Below, piece by piece: positions 1 to 11,468 of a DNA stretch of 64,000 nt. The notes under the pieces are model-generated. The model was not told the DNA's origin and ran no database searches. It was given only the letters and a program-made list of their open reading frames with translations. The position numbers and the translations under genes are program-made. Source of the stretch: Phymorhynchus buccinoides (Eukaryota; Mollusca; Gastropoda; Neogastropoda; Raphitomidae); assembly GCA_017654935.2 (NCBI GenBank), contig CM065695.1:33781876-33845875 (forward strand). Reading direction: 5' to 3'. The first letter of the stretch is position 1. Every line of letters starts with the position of its first letter.

Positions 1-110
1 TCTCCCTACAGGGCTCTAAGCGCTTCACAAAGAAGTAAAAAATCTGAGCAAAAACAACAAAACAACGCACTTATCATAAGGAACAACCCGAAACGAAATC
101 ACAATACGTC
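1..110 (-). repeat. repeat D, LINE/SINE 3'-tail type
   Basis: GGGCTCTAAGCGCTTCACAA with the downstream AAAATCTGAGCAAAAACA and ATAAGGAACAACCCG blocks. On the other strand the family ends GAGCGCTATAAAAATG(TCATTATT)n, like tails of CR1/L2-type retroelements. Other copies: 16410-16490, 21575-21645, 29590-30012, 39405-39735, 48005-48075, 51270-51340, 59110-59200. Confidence 0.65.
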
Positions 111-339
111 ACCCCCCCCCACGAGAAACAATTTGAACTTGCCTGTTAGCATGCCCCCCCCCCCAAAAAAAAAGCCTTTCTTAGCCTTTCTGTCTTTATT
201 GGCAAAAAAGTTTCATAGTAACTCTCGGACGAGTCTTCTGCCTCCAACTTTATTAACATAAATTTATATAGACTCCACAGAAATGTATGTGATAATATAT
301 CGACTCACACTATTAGACGCATTCTGCCATCACTGTGTC

Positions 340-800
340 AGTAAGTTGAGGATCTTCTTCTTTCTTCTTCTTCTGCGTTCCCAGGCCATATGGCCATAAT
401 GGATAAGGTACGTATGTGTCCGTTTTTCAGTTTTCACTGGTCTCCCCGCTGCGTACATCCGATACATTCTGATTTCGGAGGAGCTCAAAGGAGAAAAATT
501 ATTTAGAAGATTTTTTTTTTTTAAAGGCAGGAGAATGGGCCAATAAGTCAAAAAAGATAGTAGATGATAGAAAACAAAGGGAAAAGGCAGAGTCAAAGAT
601 AGTGACAGATTAGAGGAAGTTACATGCACAGAACTTCAAGAAGGCGGGGGGAACTATTTTTACAAAAGACACCCCCCCCCCCCCCCTACCGGTATCCCCA
701 TGGGGAGAGACTCATGGAGGGGGGCTGGGTAGTCCAGCTCCCCGTAAGGAGGCACGAGGCATCCACCCACTTCCCCAAGTTGAGGGTCCAAACAAACAGA
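340..800. repeat. repeat B, dispersed, unclassified
   Basis: Long copy with GCAGGAGAATGGGCCAATAA, GGCAGAGTCAAAGATAGTGA, GGAACTATTTTTAC and TATCCCCATGGGG blocks. Other copies: 18655-18860, 26375-26610, 28665-28960, 40760-41075, 43020-43280, 50870-51080, 55430-55780, 57250-57560, 60260-60715, 62110-62445. Not coding. Confidence 0.65.
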
Positions 801-1220
801 ACCAAGAACAGCACTTCTGAATGTGGATCATTATATGAAATTTAAAATACTACTACTAACAACATCAGCAAAAATCAGACGTAAGGGAGTGCATGCAGGT
901 GTACATAAATGGCACAAAAGCTTAAAGCAGCATATTCTTCTTCTTCTCCTCAAACGTGTAAAGCAGCACGAGACAGGTCTACCGTTGCTTAAAGCTGGCA
1001 AGGTAAACATAAAAACATCAATCAGTTATTCTCTTTTCAAACTGTTGAGGAATACTGTTCATTGATAAATAGCAAATAGTTAAACAGCAAGTGTTTCAGT
1101 TTGGTACTAGTATAAATGCTTACGATTTATACAAAAAGGAAAACTTGGTGTTTTTTCACTCATGGAAAAAGTACACTCTATCTTCTGCTTACCGTATAAT
1201 ACAGCATAGTAAGTTGTTTT

Positions 1221-1445
1221 GTAAACCTATATAAACCAAGACCTGTGGCAGTACCATAGCCAATGAGGTTTAACCAAGGCGTGGTTACTGCTACACATAT
1301 CTGTATTGTTTAAAAAAATCGGGACTCTACTGGTGTTGCATTGCCTCTGGGCATTGCCTCCAGTATTGTTCCCATCATCTTTGTATTTACAAATGTCCCA
1401 TATGTGTCTATGACCGAGAGGACGTAAAACACCATTTTTCATTCA
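1221..1445 (-). repeat. repeat A, SINE-like
   Basis: About 220 bp with the blocks ATAGCCAATGAGGTTTAACC, GGCGTGGTTAC, GTATTGTTCCCA and CCCATATGTGTCTATGACCG. Other copies or parts: 6000-6190, 8617-8660, 27920-28200, 28480-28550, 41130-41190, 41462-41760, 63640-63745. Source RNA not identified. Confidence 0.6.
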
Positions 1446-3242
1446 CCTATATAAACCGTCAGGATCCAAAACGCAGCAAACAGAACGAATGGTAAAAATA
1501 ATTTGATAACAGTTTCACTCAGTAAAAGTGATGAATGGTATTTTTGTGTTTTTGTTGTTGTTTGCATATTTGTTTGTTTTAAAAGAAACTTATCAGTCTG
1601 TAAACCGATTGCACACCGAAATAAAACACCCACCTGACATAGCACAATCCTTCTAATACTGAATGCTGCTCAAATGTAGCAAAGAAAATGGCGGATCACA
1701 TCACAGTTGTTAACTTGCACGCTTGCTCACTTTCACAGGGGTACAATCCAACCCTAAATTAAAACAAGGACCTTATTAATTTTTGTAATAAAAAGATACT
1801 TTTTGGGCATGGACAAAATTATTAACAATGTGGAAGACGTTTTCTTTTTTAGCATCATGCCTCTCCCCCCCCCCCCCCCCCCCCCCCTCCCCCTCCTTCA
1901 CTTGTGGCCAACAACAACAACTATGTTCGTGAAATTATACAATATAACCAGTCTCTCCTCAGTAAGAAGTTCAGGGCTGAGATTGAGGAGAGTTTCTTCT
2001 CTGAAGACTAGGCCCAGCCTAAATTCTTATCCTTGTAAAATAAAGTATTTGAAGTTTGAAGTTCTCTTGTCCAGTACTGCTCCTTTATTTAAAAACTAAT
2101 TAAACTTTGGAAGACACGACCATCTCTTTTTCCCCCCCATTGCCCCCACCCCCATAATTAAATAAAACAAGATATAATTCCATAAACATCAATTAAAAAC
2201 AACATAGGGAAGCAGCCGGATATCTACAAGATGGCCAAGCATTTAAACAGCAGCAATAAAACAGCCACATTGCCACAAAGAAGATATTCAATTATTTAAA
2301 AAAAAATCATTGTTATGATTGTTCAAAAGCAATAAAGTTTCAGCCCGCTTGTACAATGACATAATTATGAAAAATATGAGGGGAATCCGAATGAACACGA
2401 AAGAGTTCCATCACCTAGAATTTAAAAAAAAGTTCAAAGTCCTTCACCAGTGCAACACACTTCTATCATAATCATTTTCACTTGCGCAAACTTCTAAGTA
2501 CACACACAACAGAAACAGTTTTAACCATCAACCTAGTTGTTAGTTATCAGCACACACACAAAAAAAATCGTTCTACAGAATAGCTACGTCAGGAGTGTTG
2601 TTGTTGGGTTGTTTTTTTTACCTTTCTAAGATCAAATTAAAAGATCAAAATGTTTTTATATCTCAACACTGAATGTTGCAAGCTAGAAGTCAATAAAAAC
2701 AGGTAAGGTCAGAGCTTCATGCGTTGAAAGAAGACACAATTTAAAAATGTATTTTTCAGATCTTATATCAAAGGAGTGCGTCTTCCTTACAACATTTTTT
2801 GTGTTGGGATACAACTTTGATTATACAGGAGGGAAAATATGCTCTAAAAAAAGGAGGGAATTTTCTTTAAAAAGGGACCACACCCCATCCAAAGATCAAA
2901 ACATTACTTAAGAAAGTAATAATTGTGTGGCTGAGTGCAAATTGGTTGGTTACCAATACTTTTAGAGTAAAATAGTAAGGGGCATTTTACGCATACAGGT
3001 AATTATCACCATACAATCTTAACAAATCTATAATAATTTAAAGTAAATCATTCCATGATTCTTGTCTCTCATCTCATTACACAAGCAAAATAAAACAAAT
3101 CAAAGTATTTCAGTAAATATTAGGATAAAAATCAAACAACAACTTCAACAATTATTTAGAACATGCACACTAAACAAATTTAGAAAAACCATTTCATTAA
3201 GCACAATAACCAAAACCACACATCTGATTGTACATAATTCTT

Positions 3243-3757
3243 TAAAGGTGCACCCTGACGGATGAGTTTTTGCAAGAAACACGTTCGAGATCACAAGAAA
3301 GACAGCCTTTTCAAGGATCGGAACACTAATTTTGCTCTGGTTTCCTAGAAATCAAACTGCCAAAATGGTGATTCCTCTTTGGCGGAGATGCCAGAGAGAT
3401 AAGCCATTTTGGATGGGGTGGGTGGAGGCCACTGATTGTGGTTGAAGCTTTTTCTTTTTTGTAGTGCAGTAAAAAAATTAATTGGAGCTATTTTTGTGTG
3501 TGAACGAAACTGTATAAAATTAAAATAATAAAAATGCTTGCATTGTGGAAATTTCATGCAAAGGATTTGGTCTAAACTCAGGTGGCCATTAGAAAACAGA
3601 AGGCACATGTCTTCTCTTTCACTAAAAAATCGCCGATTTGACGGTTTGATTTCCAGGAAACCAGAGCAAAGTGAGTGTCGCGATCTCTGTAAAGGGTGTT
3701 TTCCTGGTGATCTCGACGTGTTTCTTGCAAAAACTCATCCGTCAGAGTGCCCCTTTA
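3243..3757. mobile_element. MITE with long (~150 bp) inverted ends
   Basis: TAAAGGTGCACCCTGACGGA at the left and its near inverse at the right, with similarity through the TTTTTGCAAGAAACACG and GCTCTGGTTTCC blocks. No coding domain seen. Confidence 0.65.
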
Positions 3758-4440
3758 GCAATCGACATAAGATGGCAACATATGAACAAAAGGAAGACCA
3801 TGACACAATACTGACTAGATGGGATGTCTAAACATCATTCAACGGCAACAATAACAAATGTGGTTAATAATCCATGCATGAAAACTACTGTTCCAAAAAA
3901 AAGGAGATTTTTTCAGCCGAGAAATCCTTCCACCTGGATTTTCAGCTAACGTCAGAAGTTTTGTGGGGGGGGGGGGGGGGGAGGGGAGTACTCATTTCAC
4001 GGCATTTCACATCCTACTTCGCCTTCCGAATGACAACTTTTTGACAAGGTTCACAAAAAGCTTCAAACTCTTTGTCTTTGTCTCTTTTCCGAATAACATC
4101 GCCGACTATTCGGCCACAAACTACATTCTGCAGCCAGTCAAATCTCTAATGATTCACATACTTTTTCTTTTTTTTACATTTTGGTTTTGCCAACTCGATA
4201 CATGCGTTCTCACCGACCGCCATCTTGGAAATGACAACGGCGGAAGAGCAAAAAGGCGCGAAATGAAGATTGTGCCGTGTAAAAATAATTTTGGTTCGGG
4301 GGGGTTTTCGGCCATTTTTTGGGGGGTTTTCGGCAGAGAAAAAAAAATCGGCGGAGACGGCACAGATTTTTCATGCCTGATGTCAGTTCTAGTAACCGGT
4401 ACATTACTTCAACATTAATAGATGGGTTTTTTTATGAAAT

Positions 4441-5001
4441 GTGACCCAGCACCACGAAAGGGACATTAAGTCGCTGGGCTAGTTTATCACAAGCTTGTAA
4501 ACTGAAAAATCTCATTTTCTATCAGTTTTGAGTTATGGGTGTTTTTGTGCTCTCTAACATCTTATCTTTCATATCCACAAACGATAATCTTTAATCTCTA
4601 ACATCCTATCTTTCATATCCACAAACGATAATCTTTATTCTCTAACATCCTATCTTTCATATCCACAAACGATAATCTTTAATCTCTAACATCCTATCTT
4701 TCATATCCACAAATGATAATCTTTATTATGGTCTCTAAATATTCCGAAAAGTGCTTTGAAATTACATGTAGTAGGTTGGTGCATTTTTCTTAGGATAGGC
4801 TAGATTGTAGACTGTGAGTTCTCAAAACGGCCAACAGTCACTGTACCAATTGTAAATGCTCATAACTCTGCAACAACAAAAAAGGATACAAGTATGATTG
4901 TTATATCATTAGAAAGAGAATTACCTAAAGTTTTCAACTGTGCCCTTTTCTCAGAATGATCGTTTTGACACTTAAACGTCCCTTTAGTGGTGCAGGGTCA
5001 C
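4441..5001. mobile_element. MITE with ~30-bp inverted ends and 44-bp tandem repeats
   Basis: Ends GTGACCCAGCACCAC and the inverse GTGGTGCAGGGTCAC. Inside, four copies of a 44-bp unit (CTCTAACATCCTATC...) run from about 4552 to 4727. No clear target duplication. Confidence 0.7.
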
Positions 5002-5043
5002 AAATATATAAATGTAACGGCCGTGCCGTTAAAAAAAAAATTC

Positions 5044-5443
5044 GGTAAAGGTCAAGATGTGCCACCCCCCCTACATTTCTCGGTTAATTGTATTTTTCCG
5101 TTTTTGCCTTTCTTACCATACATAAAGCTGTATTTTAGGAACCTTTTTAGCTAATAACCTTTTTGGAATACTAACCCTATCCCTAACCCTAGCCCTAACC
5201 CTACCCTATAAGACGGGAAAACGCAACGAACCACAACTGTGACAAATCGCGGTGTACTGCAGTACATAGTGGGGGGTAGGGTTAGGTTTAGGGCTAGGGT
5301 TAGGGTTAGGGTTAGTATTCCAAAAAGAGAATTAGCTGAAAATGTTCCTAAAATACAGCTTTATGTATGGTAAGAAAGGCAAAAACGGAAAAATACAATT
5401 AACCGAGAAATGTAGGGGGGGGTGGCACATCTTTACCTTTACC
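5044..5443. mobile_element. telomere-repeat-bearing MITE, copy 1
   Basis: A 400-bp palindromic element. Ends are GGTAAAGGTCAAGATGTGCC and its near-perfect inverse, flanked by the exact 8-bp duplication AAAAATTC (5036-5043, 5444-5451). Inside each arm is a short array of CCCTAA/TTAGGG-like units in inverted orientation, around a unique core (about 5210-5272). Coding capacity is nil. Eight-base duplications occur in hAT, Merlin and P superfamilies; I cannot choose. Confidence 0.88.
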
Positions 5444-5873
5444 AAAAATTCCTCAATGATAATACAGAAGACAAGGATCACTCGAACATCATATCGCAAA
5501 TAACAACTATAAAGAAAGTGTTGAACTGTGTTGTGGCAAGAAATACAGATTCAAAATAAACAGACCTTGTCTAAGAAACAGTCTGACAAGGTAGAAATGT
5601 GCAAGGTAAATGTGTTACGGATCCCCATTAATTTTCTGCAGCAGTATCCCCCCCCCCCCCACCCCCTCTAAAACAGTAGATACAGAAATTCTTTCTTCTT
5701 TTTTTTTTTTCCGCTGGATGACTAGTTGACTTTACCTTTAGAGGCCAACTTTGCAATAAGATGAAAACTTACTTCAACCGTAAATCCTATTACAATAACA
5801 AAAAACAAAACAAAACAAAATAAAAAATAAATCTGGTGATAAAGGACATGTCCATTCAGGTTTTCATCAGATT

Positions 5874-6731
5874 ACCGTATTTTTCGGAAAATTAGGCGCT
5901 TGTGTGTGTACAAGGCGAAGAAGGCAATTTTCAAGAAAAATCTGGAAAAATAATTAAAGAAAAAGGCACCCTCGTTTATAAGGCAATGCACATGACGACG
6001 ACGACAAAAATGGAGTTTTACGTCCTCTTGGTCTGAATCAGACACATATGGGACATTTGTAAATACAAATATGGTGGGAATGCCCGGAGGCAGTACAAAA
6101 CCAGTAAAGTCCCGATTTTTTTTATTAATACAAATAGCTGTAGCGGTGACCACGCCTCGGTTAAACCTCATCGGCTATGGCACCGCCACAAGTATTAGTT
6201 CTTATTACATCAAGTGTAATAAATGTGTAATAAGGCAATGCACACCTAGCAAAAGAAAGTTGAAGTTTGAAGCCCGTACGCGTCCGGTAAACGCTTGCCG
6301 ACCGCCATTATTGCTGTCATAAATGAGAGTTGGCTCCCCTTTCAAATAATCGAACTTCCGTTTGTGCTACATCCTGTTGTCTTTGGAATTTTCTGGGCGA
6401 AAACTGGTAGAATTATGGCATTTTAAGCTCTACAATGATGCTTTTTACATCCAATGAAGGGTCACAGCATCAGTTGGACGGTACCTCGAATGATAATAGA
6501 GATTTTGAAGCATTTTAACGCGAACATACGTCGTATCGGCGACTTGTTGCTACTTTTGATGTCTAGACACACAGTAGACTGTACTGAGCACGGCAATCGT
6601 TGCCTCTCTTCTCACGATTTTGTTCAGATTTTTCTTGAAAATTGCCCTATTCGCCTTTTGCCCTCGTTTATTAGGCGCATAATTCGAAATTGGAGAAAAA
6701 AATATCACCTTATAACCCGAAAATTACGGCA
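5874..6731. mobile_element. GTATTTTTCGG palindrome with nested SINE-like repeat A
   Basis: Left end ACCGTATTTTTCGGA, right end CCCGAAAATTACGG. The interior includes a repeat A copy (about 6000-6190), so the palindrome is split by a later insertion or grew around it. Related copies: 7667-8090, 15821-16010, 19441-19609, 20829-20952, 48722-48861 and 50091-50264. Confidence 0.55.
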
Positions 6732-6982
6732 TCTGAAACAGCTAAACACATACAGCATTGACTCAAAAGTCTAAAAAATAAATAAAATAAAAAGCAATCT
6801 CAAACCTCAAAGACAACAATTCAGCAGACAAGGGTTGGCAAGAAAGAACTTTTCAAATAAAAACACAAATCTGGTTTTCATTTTGCCAAACAGGCAGACG
6901 TAAATAAAAATATCGGCTCAAAACGGAAGCAAATGTGGAAGCAAAGTAATATTGGAAGCACATCAAAGCTATGTAAAGCACA

Positions 6983-7375
6983 TTAACTCATTCACATCGC
7001 AACGATTTTGAATTATTAAAAAAACCTCACAAATCACTCCAGCCGTACACACAAACAAAACATACATAAACAAAAGGAGAAATGAAAGGTTACGGATTTT
7101 TACTTCAGGTTTAGACCATAGGGAAGTGGTAGATCAGACTTTTTTATATATATATATAGACTTTATATAGAAAAACTCTCCACACCGATTGGCTTCCCCA
7201 CAATGAGCCACTACAAAAGCAAAGTCAGATGCAAAATTGTGGTCTAAGGGAGCGAAGCGAGTTTAGAAGTGACCAAGGTACGGTGTGCACACAGAGTTAC
7301 TTCCCTTAAAGCAAATGCCTCAAATTGACAGCTATCTATTAATTCTGGACATATATCATGACTTGAACGAGTTAA
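6983..7375. mobile_element. TTAACTCATTC MITE (family C)
   Basis: About 390 bp from TTAACTCATTCACATCGCAA to GAACGAGTTAA. TTAA at each outer end suggests piggyBac-type mobilisation. The interior (GGTAGATCAGAC, TTTATATAGAAA, GGGAGCGAAGCGAGTTTA) identifies other copies at 12822-13218, 29239-30121, 32406-32796, about 33510-33888, 35503-35910, 36635-37027 and 39296-40478. Confidence 0.75.
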
Positions 7376-7666
7376 AGCTATGTAAAAGGTAACGGGCTCA
7401 GAGAAGCACATATCCATCATCTATCTCTCTGCACAAAATGTGGCCTGAAGGAGGTAAGGAATTAAGTTGCATATTTTGAAAATGTGTAAGTAAAGTATTG
7501 CAAATGTTGCACTTTTCTCGTGGCCTAAATTACCATACACAAAACTTGATGAAGCTATAAAAGGAAGCAGTTAGTGCTTTATTTTCAGATTGACGAAGCT
7601 TGTTTTTATTACGCGAGTTGGTAGGTCAAGTTTTAAAGCCCATTTTCTCTTCTTTTTTAAAAAAAT

Positions 7667-8090
7667 ACCGTAATTCACAGACTACAAGCCACTTTGCAAT
7701 ATCAGCCGCACCCCCTACTTTAGAAAATGTTTTGGAAAAAAATAACGCATAAGCTGCGTCAAAGCATAAGCAGCGAAAAAATGGCGATGCACGATCTCAG
7801 CTTCTGTTTGAGTCTGGAGTTGATCGCGGGTGTGTTGCCTGCCAACACGAAAGTGTCGGGACTGCGAAGCAGATCGTCATTTTGAGAAAAAATATATACC
7901 GAAATCAAGGTGATTTTTTTGTCATCAACCGTGAACAAGGCCACAGATCAAAGGTCAGAATCAAGGATGCCACTGAGTTGAGTTTACTTTCACTTTCTGG
8001 AACATTTACTAGCCGCAGGGGGGGGGGGGGGGGGGGGGGGGGTGGTGGTGTTAAAAAACAAGTTGCGGCTTATAGTCCGTGAATTACGGT
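7667..8090. mobile_element. GTATTTTTCGG-family palindrome with poly-G run
   Basis: Ends ACCGTAATTCACAGACT and GTCCGTGAATTACGGT, TA on both sides. A run of more than 20 G sits at about 8020-8041. Confidence 0.65.
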
Positions 8091-8143
8091 ACTCATGATG
8101 TAACCAGTTTCAAAACAGCACATCTAAGCCAAATTCTAAAATG

Positions 8144-8302
8144 CAGTGGAACCTCCCTTATAAGACCTTCAAAAATCATCCAAAATGAGGTCTTATAAGG
8201 GAGGTAATTTTAATACTTACAAAGAAGGGTAATGTCTCAGAGAAGTAGGTCTTTGTGGGAGGGAGTCTTAAAATGGGAGGTCTTATAAGGGAGGTTCCAC
8301 TG
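8144..8302. mobile_element. CAGTGGAACC MITE
   Basis: A 159-bp palindrome: CAGTGGAACCTCCCTTATAA at the left and its inverse at the right, followed by TA. The CAG start with a TA flank is like Tc1/mariner pogo/Tigger elements (inference). A decayed copy lies at about 54560-54765. Confidence 0.65.
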
Positions 8303-8856
8303 TACAACACAGTACTCATAATATTCAAAAAATGTCATTCTCTTTACTTTCCCAACATTGTTCTGTTAAATTCTACATATTATTTTTCTTCAAAGAGTAT
8401 TAGTTTATGCATTAAGATTTGCATGATTTTGCAAGAACATATCACACACCCGGAAATATTTTGTTGTTGTAATTAGTTGAGTCTAACAGCCTATCAAAGG
8501 TAAACAAAATGATATTACAACACCAAATTTCATCACAAAACCACAAAACTCAACATAATTAATAACATGTAATTAAAATCATCTCAACTATAACAGTTAC
8601 AACTTTATATATAAGTAATGTCCCATATGTTCGTTTAAAGAGCGGGAGGACGTAAAGCATAACCGACTATAACAGTACACAATAAGCATTCTTAAGTAAA
8701 ACAGTACATCCTATTTGGAAAAAAAGTTATCGCTAGTTGTTGGGTTTTTTAAAGTATAGAACTGATTAAAACAAATAAACACTGTTAAAAATATAAGTAA
8801 AGAAAGCACTACACTAACTAAACATGCATCAGCTGAATATAAACTATAAAAACTGG

Positions 8857-9268
8857 GGTAAAGGTGCAAATCAACACATCACCCCCTTTCAATTTCTCGG
8901 CTCTCCCCGCATTTTCAGACTTGCCTTATCTTAGCCAATATCAAGCTGTATTTGATCAACATTTTGAGCTAATTATCATTGCTGAATATTATTCACAATA
9001 ATAATAACAAAGGCCATTATTTAATATGGAGCGCAATGCACGGAACAGCCGCGGACCGCTGTCACAGTCCTGGTTCATTGCGTTCTTTCCGTCTTGCCTT
9101 TATCTTCTACGATTATCGAATGCATATTTTTAATTATGTAAATGGATGAAAACTAATGTTAAATATTGAAAACTATAGAGGTTCAATCTGCAGTAGGAAA
9201 GGCAAGGATGGAAAAAAACGGAAAGAACCGAGAAATGGAGGAGGGGTGTGTGGATCTGCATCTTTACC
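8857..9268. mobile_element. diverged relative of the same MITE without telomere units
   Basis: Starts GGTAAAGGTGCAAAT and ends CATCTTTACC, with flanks AAAACTGG and AAAACCGG (7 of 8). Arm order (TTTCTCGG, CTGTATTT, AGCTAAT) parallels the family, but the CCCTAA arrays are absent. It may be an older form or a loss. Confidence 0.65.
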
Positions 9269-9474
9269 AAAACCGGACGCAGCATTGCCAGCAAGAATAC
9301 AAATAAATAAAAAGGCAATGGCACAGCCACTGAATGAACATTTAATTAAGTAAGTATCCACAAATAAGCAGTGCTAACTCATTCCAGTCGAAAAAGCAGA
9401 CATAATGTATCGATGTAATTCATACAACAGATTGAAAATGCCCAACTCCATGGACGTAACCGATTGATTCTATT

Positions 9475-9642
9475 TTAACCCCTTCGCTGCCCACGACGTA
9501 TATATACGTCCTCTGTAGCGCTTCAGTACTTGCCACCGACGTATATATACGTCGCCGCTAAATAGCGATATTGCCGCGTTCAAAAATCGCGCAGCAAACC
9601 AGCGGCACATGCGCAAGTAGTAGGCGGCAGCGGAGGGATTAA
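9475..9642. mobile_element. TTAA-flanked MITE with two 16-bp perfect palindromes
   Basis: TTAACCCCTTCGCTGCC at the left, GGCAGCGGAGGGATTAA at the right: TTAA plus CCC is typical of piggyBac-like elements. Inside, GACGTATATATACGTC occurs twice (9495-9510, 9538-9553). Confidence 0.75.
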
Positions 9643-10060
9643 TGCCGCTGAGCACCTTGAAAATTAAGTATGACTCGAACTGTTCATTGTCGATCACAGA
9701 CTTCACATAAAACAGTAAAACAAAACGAACAAAAAATTAAGTAAATAAACAAAATGCAAAAAGTTATACAGTACTATTGAATGCGATCTGGACACACACA
9801 CACACACACACACACACAAAGCAAAAACAATAAAAGCAAGAGTTCAACCAAACTCCAGAGGAGTGACTCGGCAGCGGTGCAGTGTCTCCTCTTGATGACC
9901 TAACATAGATTTGCTCCCCTTGGACTGCTGATTTCGGATTCTGCGACATGACCAGGTGTTGCTGTGAGTCGGGAGTCAAAATGAGCGACGTGAGAGCAAC
10001 GCCACTGTACAGCCCAAAAGATAGGACAGCAACAAAAAAAAGAATAACGCTAATACACTG

Positions 10061-10211
10061 GGCCTGTATTCACGTTGAGATAGCATGAGACTTAGCATCA
10101 TGCTAACTTAGAAGCTCTTCCAAAAGTCCTATTAAATCCTATAGGACATTGGAAGAGCTTCTAAGTTAGCATCATGCTAAGTCTCATGCTATCTCAACGT
10201 GAATACAGGCC
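10061..10211. mobile_element. hairpin MITE with CTG target duplication
   Basis: Arms of about 63 bp (GGCCTGTATTCACGTTGAGA...) are almost perfect inverses with a ~25-bp loop. CTG stands on both sides (10058-10060, 10212-10214). A 3-bp CWG duplication fits PIF/Harbinger. High arm identity suggests youth. Confidence 0.8.
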
Positions 10212-11236
10212 CTGGTCAGCAGGCTATGGACGTTTTAAATAAATCAATCTATTTTGACCAGATTACTTTCTTCTTTAATTAGACTAGCTGTAGTTTGTCT
10301 GTTCAGATCAAGGGAAAATCAAAAGGCGATAAGATTTCAAGAAATTACTTCTTCTAGGACAAAGTGACTATACCAGTATATCTTTCATGCAGTGTGCTTA
10401 ATGCTGTTTGCCATTTTCTTGAAAAGACTAGCAAAATAATACATGCAATATAATGCTAAACCATGAAAAACCAACCCATTTAACAATGCGCTGGCTTTGC
10501 CTTGAAACCCATTTAGCTTTATTGAAATTAACATAATGTAGGAATTTTTAGGATCAATAAACATATCAAATCAAAATGGCCACACTATTAGAGCAAAGCT
10601 TTGTAAATTAATTACATAAAATGAAATACTGAATCACACTTAATATTAACATGAATAAAACACACACTGTGACATATAGAAAAGTTATTATTTTTAAATT
10701 ACAATCTCCAGTTTTTGTATATAGTTCCTCTTTTTTTCTTCACCTTCTATTCATAAAATGATCAGCAGTGAATAATCATATGCACAACATTCTTACACAC
10801 TCTGAGACCAGGGGGCCTTTCACAAGGGCTAACGTTACGTTGCGCTCGCTCAAATCTGCAAAAACGGTCTAAGAAACACCCTTCGTTTGCCGATAGTTCG
10901 CTGTTTTGTTCTTGCCAAACACCGAGCAAGCGGCGAACTATCCAGAACTAGTAGGGGGTGAATACGTTTCTTGTTGTTGATTGGTCCATTAAAGTTTGTT
11001 TAAAATATTTAAAAAATTTGACCAAGCAGACAAGAGCTTGTAATATTCTTCCGCAAACGTTTTCTAAAGTGTTTCTTAGGCCCCGTTTGGCGTAGGCGTT
11101 ATTCGCGCGGCGACCATTATCTAGAGAAACTCGACCCAGGAGGTACATATATGTGCATTTATAAACATATATTAACAAAACAAGGGTGACTAGTTTATAA
11201 AATCACAGCGAAACAAAACAACAAACAACAAATTTA

Positions 11237-11468
11237 CGATGGCTTGGAGTCAAAACGGACTATCTTTAGATAGTCCATTCACATATTATTGGATTTATTA
11301 CGAAAACTGATAACTTGCATCAAACAATGACTGCAGAAATATACAAAGGGGGTTTTGCTTCATATATTTCAGCAGTCTTTTTTAATACAAGTTATTAGTT
11401 TTCGTAATAAGTTCAATAATATGTCACTGGACTACCTAAAGATAGTCCTTTTTGACTCCAAGCCATCG
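11237..11468. mobile_element. palindromic MITE
   Basis: CGATGGCTTGGAGTCAAAA at the left and TTTTTGACTCCAAGCCATCG at the right, with inner inverse blocks GACTATCTTTAGATAGTCC and ATTACGAAAACT/AGTTTTCGTAAT. Confidence 0.75.

Noticed and set aside
5160..5320. Chromosome end or telomere fusion point
   Set aside because: The TTAGGG units lie in both orientations inside a MITE with 8-bp duplications and recur elsewhere.
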